Source: Anaerocolumna sp. (lineage in GTDB: Bacteria > Bacillota > Clostridia > Lachnospirales > Lachnospiraceae). Taken from it: 37,180 nt of DNA. Positions 25,358-34,567 of the stretch are shown piece by piece (positions within the stretch are counted from its first letter, which is position 1; each line of letters opens with the position of its first letter). A model generated the notes under the pieces. The model made no database searches and had not been told where the DNA came from. It worked only from the letters and a program-made list of their open reading frames with translations. The stretch spans positions 1 through 37,180 of the forward strand of contig JAQSXJ010000021.1 in assembly GCA_029256725.1 (NCBI GenBank). The letters are read 5' to 3'. The translations under genes and the position numbers were made by a program.

Positions 25358-26272
25358 ATGAGGGATATGACAGGAAGCATAACCAAAAAGAAAAAGAAAA
25401 AAAGCAGCGACACAGTGATTATGGATGCTATTGTATATACGTTAATTACCATCTTCTGTCTCTTCTGCCTGATTCCCTTTATGATGCTGATTGCAACCAG
25501 CTTTGAGACGGAGGTCAACATACTGAGGGAAGGATACAAACTATGGCCGTCTAAGTTTACCACAGAGGCTTACCGCACAATCTTTAAAACGGGACAGATA
25601 TTCAAGGCTTATGGGGTGACCATCTTTACCTCAATTGCGGGAACGCTTCTTAGTATGGTGGTGACAGTGCTTTTAGCCTACCCGCTGTCCTTAAAGAAGG
25701 TAAAGTACAGAACCCAGGTAACCTTTTTTATATACTTTACTATGCTCTTTAACGGCGGACTGGTGCCTACATACCTATTAATATCAAAGTATCTGAACCT
25801 AAGGGACAATATCTGGGTGCTTATTATACCGATACTTTTAAACCCCTGGAATATGTTTATGATGAAGAATTTCTTCCGCTCCATCCCGGAGGAGCTTTCG
25901 GAGGCAGCCTATATCGACGGCGCCAATGATCTTAAAATCTTAACGAAGGTGATACTTCCCGTATCGGTACCGGGTATTGCCACCATCAGCTTATTCTATG
26001 CCTTAGGCTACTGGAACCAATGGTATAACGCCATGCTTTATATTGACGATAAAAGTCTTTATCCGCTGCAGTATTACATCATGAATCTCACCAGGTCCAT
26101 TGATTCCATTAAGGAAATGGCCAGAATGACAGGGCAGGCCTTTGCCAGCCTTCCCAGCAATTCCATCCGTATGGCCACAGCGGTGGTAACAATAGGACCG
26201 GTAATCTTTTTCTACCCCTTTGTGCAGAAGTACTTTACTTCCGGCATTATGGTCGGTTCCATAAAGGGATAA
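25358..26272 (+). CDS. Carbohydrate ABC transporter permease, LplC/YtcP type
   Basis: A 304-residue second permease of the CUT1 importer. ATG 25358 follows AGGAGG (25344-25349), which itself overlaps the end of the first permease gene. A lysine-rich start (KKKKKKSS) precedes six membrane helices. The EAA loop is SEAAYIDGANDLKILTKVIL, and the C-terminal end PFVQKYFTSGIMVGSIKG is typical of the LplC/YtcP group. It pairs with the LplB-type protein to form the membrane channel and is followed by the binding-lipoprotein gene after 75 bases. Confidence 0.95.
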   Translation: MRDMTGSITKKKKKKSSDTVIMDAIVYTLITIFCLFCLIPFMMLIATSFETEVNILREGYKLWPSKFTTEAYRTIFKTGQIFKAYGVTIFTSIAGTLLSMVVTVLLAYPLSLKKVKYRTQVTFFIYFTMLFNGGLVPTYLLISKYLNLRDNIWVLIIPILLNPWNMFMMKNFFRSIPEELSEAAYIDGANDLKILTKVILPVSVPGIATISLFYALGYWNQWYNAMLYIDDKSLYPLQYYIMNLTRSIDSIKEMARMTGQAFASLPSNSIRMATAVVTIGPVIFFYPFVQKYFTSGIMVGSIKG

Positions 26273-26347
26273 ACACAGGTTTTATCTTTGAATGTGAGAA
26301 GGTATTACATATCAAAGTAAAATAAATAAAAATGGAGGACAAAAACT

Positions 26348-27991
26348 ATGAAAAAAATGAAGACATTGTTATCACTCCTGCTGGTGATCTCTCTGCTGCT
26401 TACGGCCTGCTCAAAGCCTGTGAGTAAAAATAATCAGACAGGGAATGAAGGTACGCCCGAGGCTACCAAGACGGAGGAATCAAAGACAGAAGGAACGGAG
26501 GAGATGACCACCATTAATATACGTGTCATTAATCCGGTAACCAACTTTGACAAGGTGCTGGACGTATTTTATGACAAAGTGAAGGACGATCCGGTATTAA
26601 GCAAAATCAAAGTCAACTTAACTTATGTGGAAGGCGCTGATTACGCTGACAAGCTAAATCTTGCCATTACCGCCCAGGAGGATTACGATCTCCTATTTGT
26701 GGGAGCGTGGCACGGTTTATCCGATAAAATCAATGACGGCATATTCAAGGACCTCTCAAGTTATTTTAATAATGATGCCTATCCGGGATTAAAGGCTGCT
26801 TTCAACGAGGACTATCTGACTGCCAATTCCTTTAACGGCAAGACCTATGCCATTCCCCTGGCAGAGTCCTATGAAGATATAAAGGGAATCATCTACCGTG
26901 AGGACCTTCGTGAGAAATACAGCTTACCGGAGATTGTTGATTATACTACTTATGAGCAGTACCTGGAAGAGATAGCTAAGCATATAAATGATGAAGGACT
27001 TATTGCTGCCTGGGGCGTGTCTCCCACACAGGGAATGACGGAATTTGAAAACCCTGGCTATGATAACAGAAGAAGCAACATCTATATGTATAACTATGGA
27101 GCTAAGTTCTATGTGGCGTTAAACAGCGATAGCACAAAGGTACTGGATGCTGCAACGGTGGGAGATGATGCAAGCCACTTCGCAGCTTTTCCGGAATTAT
27201 ATAATAAGGACTATATCAGTGACTGGTATACAGATCTTACAAAATGGACCAAGTATATCAACAGCGATGCGGTTTCCTCAAATGATGACATCGGTGCGGC
27301 TTTTGATGCGGGGCTTTACGGGGCAACCTACGGCACCGCTACGGAATGGGTTTCCCGTACAAAGAATATAGAAAATACCAATCCTGATGCAAAGCTTGGA
27401 TTCTTCATTATGGATGAGAAGCAGAGAAACTTTGAGCCAGGCGCCATTGTAAGCAATATGCAGGCATGGAATTTCCTCTGCGCACCTACCTGGTCCAAGA
27501 AGACTGATGCGGTAATGGCCTTCCTTGACTGGATGTGGTCCTCCAAGGAAAACCATGATTTGATCCAGTACGGTATCGAGGGAGAGGATTGGGAAGCAAT
27601 CGGCGATAACGCTTATAAGACCATCAGCACGGATTCCTATGTAATGCCCGGTTATTCCTTCACCTGGAATCCTGCCTACATCCGTTACGATTCCGCTGTT
27701 GTCAATAATGAATATGCCAATAAGGTGTATGACTATATGTATAACAACGATACCTATAATTTAAGCCCTCTTGCCGGCTTCAACTTCGACCAGAAGAGTG
27801 TGGAGACACAGGTGGCGGCAATCTCTGCCTATACCAATGATGCCAAGTTTGAATGGGGAGCATACGGAGAGAATACTGCAGCTAAGATCAAAGAATATCA
27901 CGACGCGTGTGAAAAGGCCGGTCTTGAACTAATTAGGGCTGAACTGATCAAACAACTGCAGGATTTCCTTGATAAGAAAATCAGCAATTAA
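26348..27991 (+). CDS. Carbohydrate-binding lipoprotein of the importer, LplA type
   Basis: A 547-residue extracellular binding protein with lipoprotein signal MKKMKTLLSLLLVISLLLTA and lipobox cysteine 21. A Thr/Glu-rich spacer (about 25-52) leads to a two-lobed solute-binding domain longer than ordinary family 1 proteins. This matches the LplA group that works with LplB/LplC permeases. ATG 26348 follows GGAGG at about eight bases. It is the import partner of the two permeases upstream and is not closely similar by eye to the binding protein encoded with the kinase, so the locus keeps one for sensing and one for transport. It would hand oligosaccharides to the permeases. Confidence 0.93.
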   Translation: MKKMKTLLSLLLVISLLLTACSKPVSKNNQTGNEGTPEATKTEESKTEGTEEMTTINIRVINPVTNFDKVLDVFYDKVKDDPVLSKIKVNLTYVEGADYADKLNLAITAQEDYDLLFVGAWHGLSDKINDGIFKDLSSYFNNDAYPGLKAAFNEDYLTANSFNGKTYAIPLAESYEDIKGIIYREDLREKYSLPEIVDYTTYEQYLEEIAKHINDEGLIAAWGVSPTQGMTEFENPGYDNRRSNIYMYNYGAKFYVALNSDSTKVLDAATVGDDASHFAAFPELYNKDYISDWYTDLTKWTKYINSDAVSSNDDIGAAFDAGLYGATYGTATEWVSRTKNIENTNPDAKLGFFIMDEKQRNFEPGAIVSNMQAWNFLCAPTWSKKTDAVMAFLDWMWSSKENHDLIQYGIEGEDWEAIGDNAYKTISTDSYVMPGYSFTWNPAYIRYDSAVVNNEYANKVYDYMYNNDTYNLSPLAGFNFDQKSVETQVAAISAYTNDAKFEWGAYGENTAAKIKEYHDACEKAGLELIRAELIKQLQDFLDKKISN

Positions 27992-27997
27992 TTAAAA

Positions 27998-28039
27998 AGA
28001 AAATGTGCTCCTGCTGTGCTTCATGGGGGCACATTTTCT
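27998..28039 (+). terminator. Hairpin after the binding-lipoprotein gene
   Basis: Arms AGAAAATGTGC (27998-28008) and GCACATTTTCT (28029-28039) pair perfectly over 11 bp and are extended by TCC/GGG pairs inside. The T run is within the stem, so termination may be partial, leaving some read-through into the lyase and GH31 genes. Confidence 0.55.
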
Positions 28040-28104
28040 ACTGTCAATCATAATGCGGACAGATAACAAACACGGGCAGGTAACACGGATAGGAGAGAAT
28101 TCCC

Positions 28105-28512
28105 ATGGTAAGATGGAAGGACGAGGTATATCTGGAGGAGAACATACCCTGGATATATGACTTTGAAACAACGGCGGACTTAAGAGGCTATGATTATATC
28201 GCTTTTGATGCGATAGCAGATGGAGCGGAGGAGGATATGCCTGTTGCCCTTACAGCAGCGCTAATCCCTTTACAGATCGGAAGGCCGGAATTTTATCCGG
28301 AGCATAAGGCAGAGATTCTTATCTCCCGAGGAATCAGACAAAGGGTATACCTGGAGTTTAAGCAGTTTGACTTTGCAGAGGCAGCAGATGCTTTTTTACG
28401 TTATGTCTCACAGATTACATTTGGCAGTAAGGAAAGGATTCGGATAACAAACCTTAGGGTGGGACACTTCGGGGACTTTGATGCCAGGATTCCCATTGCC
28501 TCTATGAGTTGA
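28105..28512 (+). CDS. N-terminal piece of a heparinase II/III-type protein, split by a frameshift
   Basis: A 135-residue frame starting at ATG 28105 after AGGAGAG. The product is beta-rich and reads like a complete sugar-binding-type sandwich up to FGDFDARIPIA, then ends within five codons. The next frame, shifted by one base, continues with a beta-strand (YELTVTNEGEEKAGF) and has no start or ribosome site of its own. Both are best read as one gene of about 970 codons interrupted between 28482 and 28510; one extra base, for example in CCC near 28492, would join them. I see no slippery heptamer for programmed shifting. By itself this piece has no catalytic residues. Confidence 0.7.
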   Translation: MVRWKDEVYLEENIPWIYDFETTADLRGYDYIAFDAIADGAEEDMPVALTAALIPLQIGRPEFYPEHKAEILISRGIRQRVYLEFKQFDFAEAADAFLRYVSQITFGSKERIRITNLRVGHFGDFDARIPIASMS

Positions 28513-31022
28513 CTGTTACCAATGAGGGGGAAGAAAAAGCCGGCTTTTCTATTGTACTTCACCGTTACGCAAGAGAATCCATGAAGTATGATATTGGCGG
28601 GCAGGGAAGACGGTATGATTGTCATAGCATCCGACCGGGGGAGAAGATAACCATTCCCGTTACCGTAACAATACCCTCCTTCGTACCGCCGGGGGGCAGT
28701 GAATGCGGAAGGCTGCTGTTAAATTGGAATAATAAGTATAGCAAAGAGCTGACTATCAGGACAGCAAGAAAAAGGGGGCATCCATATCTGCTGCATAAAG
28801 AAAGCGGCTGGCAGGAGGTGGGAGAAAAAATAAGAAATTTTTCCTGGGCGGAGGAGTTGTTCCGGAAGGAGTATTATCTCCCCTCCCTAAGCTGGGAGAT
28901 TCCTGAGCCCAGTGGGGATTCCACCTATGTATATCCCGCCTATTCTCAGCTATCCCTGCGTAAGTGTATTGCAGCCTGGAAGCTTAGCGGCAATAAGGTG
29001 TTGGGGGAGAAGGCGGCTCAGTATTTAAGGGGACTTTGCCATAAGGAAAAGGGCTATCTTACGAAATGGCAGTCCTACTTCGTCTTTGTTGAGTCCTCCG
29101 GGGAATATGAGAGAGGGGATTATAAGGAGCATAGAGCCTGCTCCGCAGGCTGGGTGCAGGAAGCGGAATTCTTTCTGGAAATTGCCGCCGCCTATGACCT
29201 GCTGTATGAAACGGATTTCTTAAGGGAAGAGGATCATAGGGGCTTAAGAGATGTCCTTCATCATTATATGGACTTTCAGGACTGGCTTCTGACTACCGGG
29301 GACGGTAATAATTTTCAGATAGCGGAAGCGGCTGCTGGGTTTTTCTGCGGTCTGGTACTGGAGGAAGATGACCGTGTCAGAAGATTTCTCTACGGAAAAG
29401 GAGGACTGACAGAGCTTTTATCCTCCGTCCTGTCGGAGGACGGCCTGTATTTTGAGATGGCAAGCGGTTATATGAGACTGGCAGCGGAATTGCTCCTGGA
29501 GGTCTGTGTTGCCGCAGATAACAGCAATCTTTCCTTTGGACAGCTTCTGGTACCGGCTTCTTTTGACAAGTCGGTTATTCTGGCTCCCTGGGCCAACAGA
29601 AAAGTATGGTCCGGGGACGGCATGCCTTTTTTAGGAATGTCCTTTGACCGGGACAGGGGGGGCAAAGAGCCTGTAAGGTCTGTGAAGCAGTATCTGAATG
29701 CCCTTTTAAGATGCCTGACACCGGAGGGGAACCTCTTCTCCTGTAATGACGGTAACGAACAGAATCTAAGCCTTATCTTTGACAAGGCCTATTATGTGTA
29801 CCGGGAGGAGGGCTATCTTTCTGCTGTAAACCAAGAAAGAAGAGATCTTTTATACGGCAGGGGGGATTATCTCTGTGATAGGAAGTTAAGGACAGAGCCC
29901 TTTCTGGCAGACGGTTCAGGATATGCCATTCTTAGAACCGGTGAGGGAAGAGGGTATGTCCAGGCTGTTATGAAATATGGTGCCCACGGAGGCTATCACG
30001 GTCATTTCGACCGGCTGAGCCTGCTCTCTGTCATCAAAGGAAATCAAACCTTCTATAATACGGAGTATGCCTGGTTTGGCTATGACTCCTTCCTCTTTAA
30101 GATGTGGGTCCAGACCTCTCTGGCACACAATATGGCAGTGGTGGATCTGAAAATGCAGGAGCCAACCCCCTGCCGGCTTGTATTATACCATAATACGAAG
30201 GAGTACCAGGCAGTCTGCGCAGAAACAACGGCAAGGTGGAGTGACCCTCCCTATGGGGGACAGACCCCCTATCCGGTGAAATTCCCGGAAGATAAATGCA
30301 GGGCGGAGGGGCGGTATATCCTGACCCCGCCTGAGGAAAGACGGCAGGGAAGTGTCGGAGAATATACCGAAGGCGTATTTCAGCGAAGAATGATAATCCT
30401 GACCCAGGAGTATCTGCTTATCCTGGATTATCTGTGCGCAGAGCAGGAGCATGTCTATGACGTACTGTATCACCCTATGGGAAGACTGAAGGTGGAGCCT
30501 GCAAGTCCTTATAAATATCGGAACAGATTATCGAAAGACCCCTACAGTGCGGGACAATTTATCACCAACTGTAATTGGTACAGGGGAGAAGGAACAACCA
30601 GTATCCTCTGTGACTACCATCAGGAAGCGACTGTCAATCTGATGCCTTATACAGAAAAAACCGGCCTCCACCTGACAGCATCTTCCGCTTATGAGGTTGT
30701 GACCGGCAGATTCCCGGACAGTAAGGATACCTTTAAAGAAGAAGAAATCCGAAACCGCAGGGAAGCAATGGAGGAGAACGGAAGGAAGACAGCTGCTATA
30801 CGGGTTAGGGGAAAGGAAGCTTATTTTGCCGGTGTGCTGGAGGTTGATGATAAGGAACTGAAGGTGGAGGCATTACAGCTTGTGGATTCGCAGCCGGTGA
30901 ATTCAAAAGAGATTAGGGTAACTTATTGCGGCGGCAGGTGTGACAGATATCTGGTGGAGAACTTTAACACCAAAGGGGAAGTCAGCCTGTCGGTAATCAG
31001 GGAAGTAAAAGAGAATAAATAA
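28509..31022 (+). CDS. Heparinase II/III-type polysaccharide lyase, main part after the frameshift
   Basis: A long frame of 837 codons whose formal start (TTG 28509) has no ribosome site; translation most likely should enter from the upstream piece. After a beta-strand region (1-90), an alpha-helical toroid fills about 100-440 and contains TTGDGNNFQIAEAAAG near residue 260. A beta-sandwich of the heparinase II/III family begins near 460 and holds YGAHGGYHGHFDRLSLL (around residue 490) and LAHNMAVVD. These histidine-rich motifs are shared by lyases acting on alginate, heparin and related uronides (PL12, 15, 17 and 21 groups). No signal peptide is seen at the start of either piece, so it would act on imported oligosaccharides in the cytoplasm, releasing unsaturated uronates. 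The GH31 gene follows. Confidence 0.85.
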   Translation: MTVTNEGEEKAGFSIVLHRYARESMKYDIGGQGRRYDCHSIRPGEKITIPVTVTIPSFVPPGGSECGRLLLNWNNKYSKELTIRTARKRGHPYLLHKESGWQEVGEKIRNFSWAEELFRKEYYLPSLSWEIPEPSGDSTYVYPAYSQLSLRKCIAAWKLSGNKVLGEKAAQYLRGLCHKEKGYLTKWQSYFVFVESSGEYERGDYKEHRACSAGWVQEAEFFLEIAAAYDLLYETDFLREEDHRGLRDVLHHYMDFQDWLLTTGDGNNFQIAEAAAGFFCGLVLEEDDRVRRFLYGKGGLTELLSSVLSEDGLYFEMASGYMRLAAELLLEVCVAADNSNLSFGQLLVPASFDKSVILAPWANRKVWSGDGMPFLGMSFDRDRGGKEPVRSVKQYLNALLRCLTPEGNLFSCNDGNEQNLSLIFDKAYYVYREEGYLSAVNQERRDLLYGRGDYLCDRKLRTEPFLADGSGYAILRTGEGRGYVQAVMKYGAHGGYHGHFDRLSLLSVIKGNQTFYNTEYAWFGYDSFLFKMWVQTSLAHNMAVVDLKMQEPTPCRLVLYHNTKEYQAVCAETTARWSDPPYGGQTPYPVKFPEDKCRAEGRYILTPPEERRQGSVGEYTEGVFQRRMIILTQEYLLILDYLCAEQEHVYDVLYHPMGRLKVEPASPYKYRNRLSKDPYSAGQFITNCNWYRGEGTTSILCDYHQEATVNLMPYTEKTGLHLTASSAYEVVTGRFPDSKDTFKEEEIRNRREAMEENGRKTAAIRVRGKEAYFAGVLEVDDKELKVEALQLVDSQPVNSKEIRVTYCGGRCDRYLVENFNTKGEVSLSVIREVKENK

Positions 31023-31111
31023 CAGGTAGTTAATATGAAGTGTAACTTTCTCAAGGTAGTATCAGAGAATAATAATCAAGCTGGTTATCAGACAAAAGGA
31101 AAGGAATTGCC

Positions 31112-33175
31112 ATGATCAGAGAAGAAGTTGCAAAAGGAATATGGAAGATAAGGATTGGAGAGCCGGAAACACATACTCCGGTCTCTCTGCATCCCTTTCA
31201 GATAAAAAAGAATGAACTGGAGCTTTTGGAGGGAGAGGTTAAAAGCCCGGAAGTGCTTAATGAACTGGAATGGAAGGAAAGTGCCAGAGGGATTACGGTA
31301 ACACTTCCTATGGATAGCACCGAGGACATATACGGCTTCGGGCTTCAGCTTAAGAATATGAACCATGCCGGCAGAAAACGGTTTGTAAAGGTGAATTCAG
31401 ACCCGCCGGTTGATACAGGTGAGAGCCATGCACCGGTGCCCTTCTATGTATCAACGGCAGGGTACGGCTTATTGGCAGACTCCTTCCGGTACCTGTCCTT
31501 CTATATGGGAACTGTCTCGGAAAAGGGAGTGTCGGAACACAAAAAAGAAGTAAATGTTCCCCATGAGGAGTTCTCCGAATCTGCCCTCTATGCTTTAAAG
31601 AGAGCGAAGGAAAAAAGAAAGATTATCATAGAAATACCCGGTGTAAAGGGAATTGACCTGTATTTCTTTGCAGGGGATGTGAAGAAGGCCGTACAGAGAT
31701 ATAATCTCTTCTCCGGCGGCGGATGCCTGCCGCCTATGTGGGGGCTTGGTATGTGGTACAGGACTTACGGAGGAAGCGACCAGAAGAAGGTAATGGAGCT
31801 GGCGGAGCAGTTCCGTAAGGAGAGGATGCCCGTGGATGTTCTGGGACTTGAGCCAGGGTGGCAATCACACAGCTATTCCTGTACCTATGAGTGGTCCTAC
31901 CTTTTTAAAAATCCACAGGAAATGATTGATTCCCTTAACAGGGAGGGCTATAAGCTGAATCTCTGGGAGCATGTTTTTGTATATCCTGCCGCACCCTTTT
32001 ATGAAGAGGTAAAGAAATACAGCGGTAATTATGAGGTATGGAACGGTTTGGTACCGGATTTTGCCACAACAGGTGCTTCGGAGATATTCGGAGATTATCA
32101 TAAGGTAAAATTTATTGAAAATGGAATTATGGGCTTTAAGCTGGATGAGTGTGATAATTCCGACTATAATGCCTCCAACTGGTCCTTTCCGGATTCCACA
32201 AGCTTTCCTTCGGGAATGGATGGAGAGCAGATGCATATGGCCATTGGAATGCTGTACCAGAATCTTATGTATAAAACCTTTAAAGAGAAGAATACCCGTA
32301 CCTATTCCCAGGTACGCTCCTCGGGAGCTCTTGCCGCTCCGCTGCCCTTTGTCCTTTATTCCGATCTGTATAATCACAAACAGTTCATCAGGGGGATGGT
32401 TACCTCCGGCTTCTCAGGACTTTTGTGGGCTCCGGAAGTCAGAAATTGCATGGACGGCAATGATTTATTAAGAAGGCTTCAAACCATTGTATTTTCGGAG
32501 CAGGCACTTTTTAACAGCTGGAGGATTCCAAGTCCCCCCTGGAAGCAGGTGGACATTGAGAAGAATCTGGCGGGAGAGTGGATGGAGGATGCTCCTTATT
32601 ATACGGACATCTGCAGGAAATTCTTTGAGCTTCGTATGCAGCTGCTCCCCTATCTCTACAGCGCTTTTGTGGAATACCACAGAAAAGGAATTCCTCCCAT
32701 CAGGGCTTTGGTAATGGATTATCCCAAAGAGGAAGAGGCCAGAAATATTGATGACGAATACCTTTTTGGCAGCAGTATGCTGGTATGCCCTCTGACAGCG
32801 GAGGACGGCACTTCCCGCCGTATTTATCTGCCCGCCGGCACCTGGCATGATTTCTTTACCGGTGAAGTATTGGAAGGCGGAAGGATTTTTGAAGCAGAAG
32901 CAGATTATGACAAGATACCTGTATATGTAAAGGATAATACCCTGCTGCCTCTGGCAGCGCCGGTGCAAAGTGTAGAGAGGGATACGGTATTTCAGATTAA
33001 AATCGCCGAATATGGAAAGGGAGCCGCAGAGTTTACCCTATACGAAGAGGATTATGAATCCTTTGCCTATGAAACAGAGGGGATGAATGAGGTGGTAATT
33101 CAGAGAACCCAGGACGGAAAGCTTACCTTCAGCCGTAAGGGAACGGGCACAGAGAGATATCATATTAAGCTGTAA
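31112..33175 (+). CDS. GH31 family alpha-glycosidase
   Basis: A 687-residue cytoplasmic enzyme of glycoside hydrolase family 31. After an N-terminal beta-sandwich (about 1-200) the barrel begins with PPMWGLGMWYRTYGG. The nucleophile candidate is Asp345 in GFKLDECDN, and the acid/base candidate is Asp418 in FVLYSDLYNHKQF. C-terminal sandwich domains follow (YLFGSSMLVCPL and YLPAGTWHDFFTGE). Family members hydrolyse terminal alpha-glucose, alpha-xylose or related residues; the exact sugar cannot be read here. The ATG follows AAAGGAAAGG. It lies 89 bases after the lyase gene, with no terminator between, so both probably work on the same imported oligosaccharide, which then would have both uronate and alpha-linked neutral sugar. 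Confidence 0.92.
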   Translation: MIREEVAKGIWKIRIGEPETHTPVSLHPFQIKKNELELLEGEVKSPEVLNELEWKESARGITVTLPMDSTEDIYGFGLQLKNMNHAGRKRFVKVNSDPPVDTGESHAPVPFYVSTAGYGLLADSFRYLSFYMGTVSEKGVSEHKKEVNVPHEEFSESALYALKRAKEKRKIIIEIPGVKGIDLYFFAGDVKKAVQRYNLFSGGGCLPPMWGLGMWYRTYGGSDQKKVMELAEQFRKERMPVDVLGLEPGWQSHSYSCTYEWSYLFKNPQEMIDSLNREGYKLNLWEHVFVYPAAPFYEEVKKYSGNYEVWNGLVPDFATTGASEIFGDYHKVKFIENGIMGFKLDECDNSDYNASNWSFPDSTSFPSGMDGEQMHMAIGMLYQNLMYKTFKEKNTRTYSQVRSSGALAAPLPFVLYSDLYNHKQFIRGMVTSGFSGLLWAPEVRNCMDGNDLLRRLQTIVFSEQALFNSWRIPSPPWKQVDIEKNLAGEWMEDAPYYTDICRKFFELRMQLLPYLYSAFVEYHRKGIPPIRALVMDYPKEEEARNIDDEYLFGSSMLVCPLTAEDGTSRRIYLPAGTWHDFFTGEVLEGGRIFEAEADYDKIPVYVKDNTLLPLAAPVQSVERDTVFQIKIAEYGKGAAEFTLYEEDYESFAYETEGMNEVVIQRTQDGKLTFSRKGTGTERYHIKL

Positions 33176-33363
33176 GACAGGTATTTCATTAGAGTGTAAG
33201 GCAGAGGGAGGTAACTTTGAGGGGGAGGTAACTGTAGAGATACGGATCCCAGGTTAATATACCATGCTGATAGCAGGCCCAATTTCCAAAGGGTCCGGCT
33301 GCATGGTCATATAATACCCAGTCATCAATGAATGTGCTTTTTTCTTGCTTATGCTTATATGTT

Positions 33364-33416
33364 ACCTCATTGGGCCGTCCTTGTTGTAGTTGGGACGGTT
33401 CAATGAGGTTATTTTG
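33364..33416 (+). terminator. Terminator after the GH31 gene
   Basis: ACCTCATTGGGCCGTCC (33364-33380) pairs with GGACGGTTCAATGAGGT (33393-33409) over 17 bp with two G-T pairs and a 12-base loop; TATTTTG follows. Confidence 0.6.
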
Positions 33417-33417
33417 A

Positions 33418-33446
33418 TTGTAAAGCCGGGAAAAATGCTGTATAAT
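33418..33446 (+). promoter_or_regulatory. Promoter of the diguanylate cyclase gene
   Basis: TTGTAA (33418-33423), an exact 17-base spacer and TATAAT (33441-33446), about 60 bases before the start codon. Confidence 0.6.
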
Positions 33447-33505
33447 AAAAATAGTTACACACAAAACGTCCCATATTTGGAGTAATCTTATAAGGAATGA
33501 TTTTA

Positions 33506-34567
33506 ATGAAACAGCAAAAGGCTGCAGCCTTATTTAAAGAGAATAAAAGTCCTATCATACAAAATAGTATACCGGTGAAAATGCTTATTGCCTGTTTCCT
33601 TTCATGCATTTTTGGTATTGTATTGATGGCGTTACTATCCCATTACATGTTGATGGCGGTACACATTGGTATTATCGTATGTTTATTAATTACAACCCCG
33701 TTGTTCGCGGCAGGTAAAATTAGCATTAATACAGCATGTCTTACCCCGATGCTGCTTTTGTGCTTTGTGTATACCCCTCTTAGTTGGTTCACGTTTGATG
33801 GCCTGTTAGGTTGTACGCCATATCTTTCTATTCTGTACATTACGATTATTACACTCACATACTATCGCAGAATCCAGATAATTTTCCTCTCTCTATACGG
33901 TGCGATGATGGTAGGACTTACAATTCACTGGCTGATTACCTGGACAGGTACAAGGGATATGGAACAGATCATCAACATTCTGGTTGCATATGTTCTCACT
34001 GCCATATTGAATGTTTCTATCATAGAAGGTGTCAAACGCAAGAATCTGGAGATCAACCAGCATATAACGGATCTTTCTCTGAGAGATGATCTAACCGGGC
34101 TATTAAACCGCCGGGCTATCGGACAGGTTTTTAGCAGAATGGAAAGCAACTTTAGAAAAGAAAACACTGAATATGCAGTTGTTATGCTGGATGTTGATAA
34201 ATTCAAAAGCATCAATGATCTCTTTGGTCATAATCTGGGCGATTCATTACTCAAAAATATAGCGGCGTCAATTCAGCACTGTATTCGTTCAGAGGATTAC
34301 GCTTTTCGTTTCGGCGGAGATGAATTTCTACTCATATTGCCCAATGTAAATAGAGAAGATGCTCATGAAATATGTGCGCGTTTTGAAACTGAACTAAATA
34401 ACATACATGGGTATGCGTTTCCGTTAACCGTAAGCAAAGGGTTCGCATTACGTTCGGAAGGTACGAGTACAACAGAGGTATTAGATTTAGCTGATAAGCG
34501 CATGTATGAAGTCAAACGGGGCCAAATGAATGATGAAAATTCAATTGAAGAAAGTCAGATTAAGTAA
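33506..34567 (+). CDS. Membrane diguanylate cyclase (GGDEF)
   Basis: A 353-residue protein. ATG 33506 is preferred over 33497 because AAGGA (33492-33496) is nine bases from it. About six hydrophobic segments fill residues 25-180 and form a membrane sensor of unknown ligand. The GGDEF domain (about 195-345) keeps LTGLLNRRA, DVDKFKSINDLFGHN and the active site FGGDEF (residues 270-274). An RxxD product-inhibition site (RSED) lies exactly five residues before it. It should make cyclic di-GMP from two GTP and be feedback-controlled. The gene has its own promoter and no link to the polysaccharide operons is visible beyond position. No EAL domain is present. Confidence 0.93.
   Translation: MKQQKAAALFKENKSPIIQNSIPVKMLIACFLSCIFGIVLMALLSHYMLMAVHIGIIVCLLITTPLFAAGKISINTACLTPMLLLCFVYTPLSWFTFDGLLGCTPYLSILYITIITLTYYRRIQIIFLSLYGAMMVGLTIHWLITWTGTRDMEQIINILVAYVLTAILNVSIIEGVKRKNLEINQHITDLSLRDDLTGLLNRRAIGQVFSRMESNFRKENTEYAVVMLDVDKFKSINDLFGHNLGDSLLKNIAASIQHCIRSEDYAFRFGGDEFLLILPNVNREDAHEICARFETELNNIHGYAFPLTVSKGFALRSEGTSTTEVLDLADKRMYEVKRGQMNDENSIEESQIK

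Larger units (their letters stand above)
33176..33505. other. Intergenic region between the GH31 and diguanylate cyclase genes
   Basis: About 330 bases. An 11-base direct repeat GGGAGGTAACT occurs at 33206-33216 and 33223-33233. A terminator hairpin lies at 33364-33409 and a promoter at 33418-33446. A minus-strand frame at about 33240-33350 reads FIDDWVLYDHAAG; I cannot assign it and it runs through the hairpin, so I do not call a gene. Confidence 0.5.

Noticed and set aside
28482..28512. Programmed -1 frameshift in the heparinase-type gene
   Set aside because: No X XXY YYZ slippery heptamer is present in the shift window, so mutation or sequence error is more likely.
33189..33464. Minus-strand open frame of 91 codons reading FIDDWVLYDHAAG
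   Set aside because: It crosses the strong hairpin at 33364-33409 and the promoter of the cyclase gene; I could not match the residues to a family.
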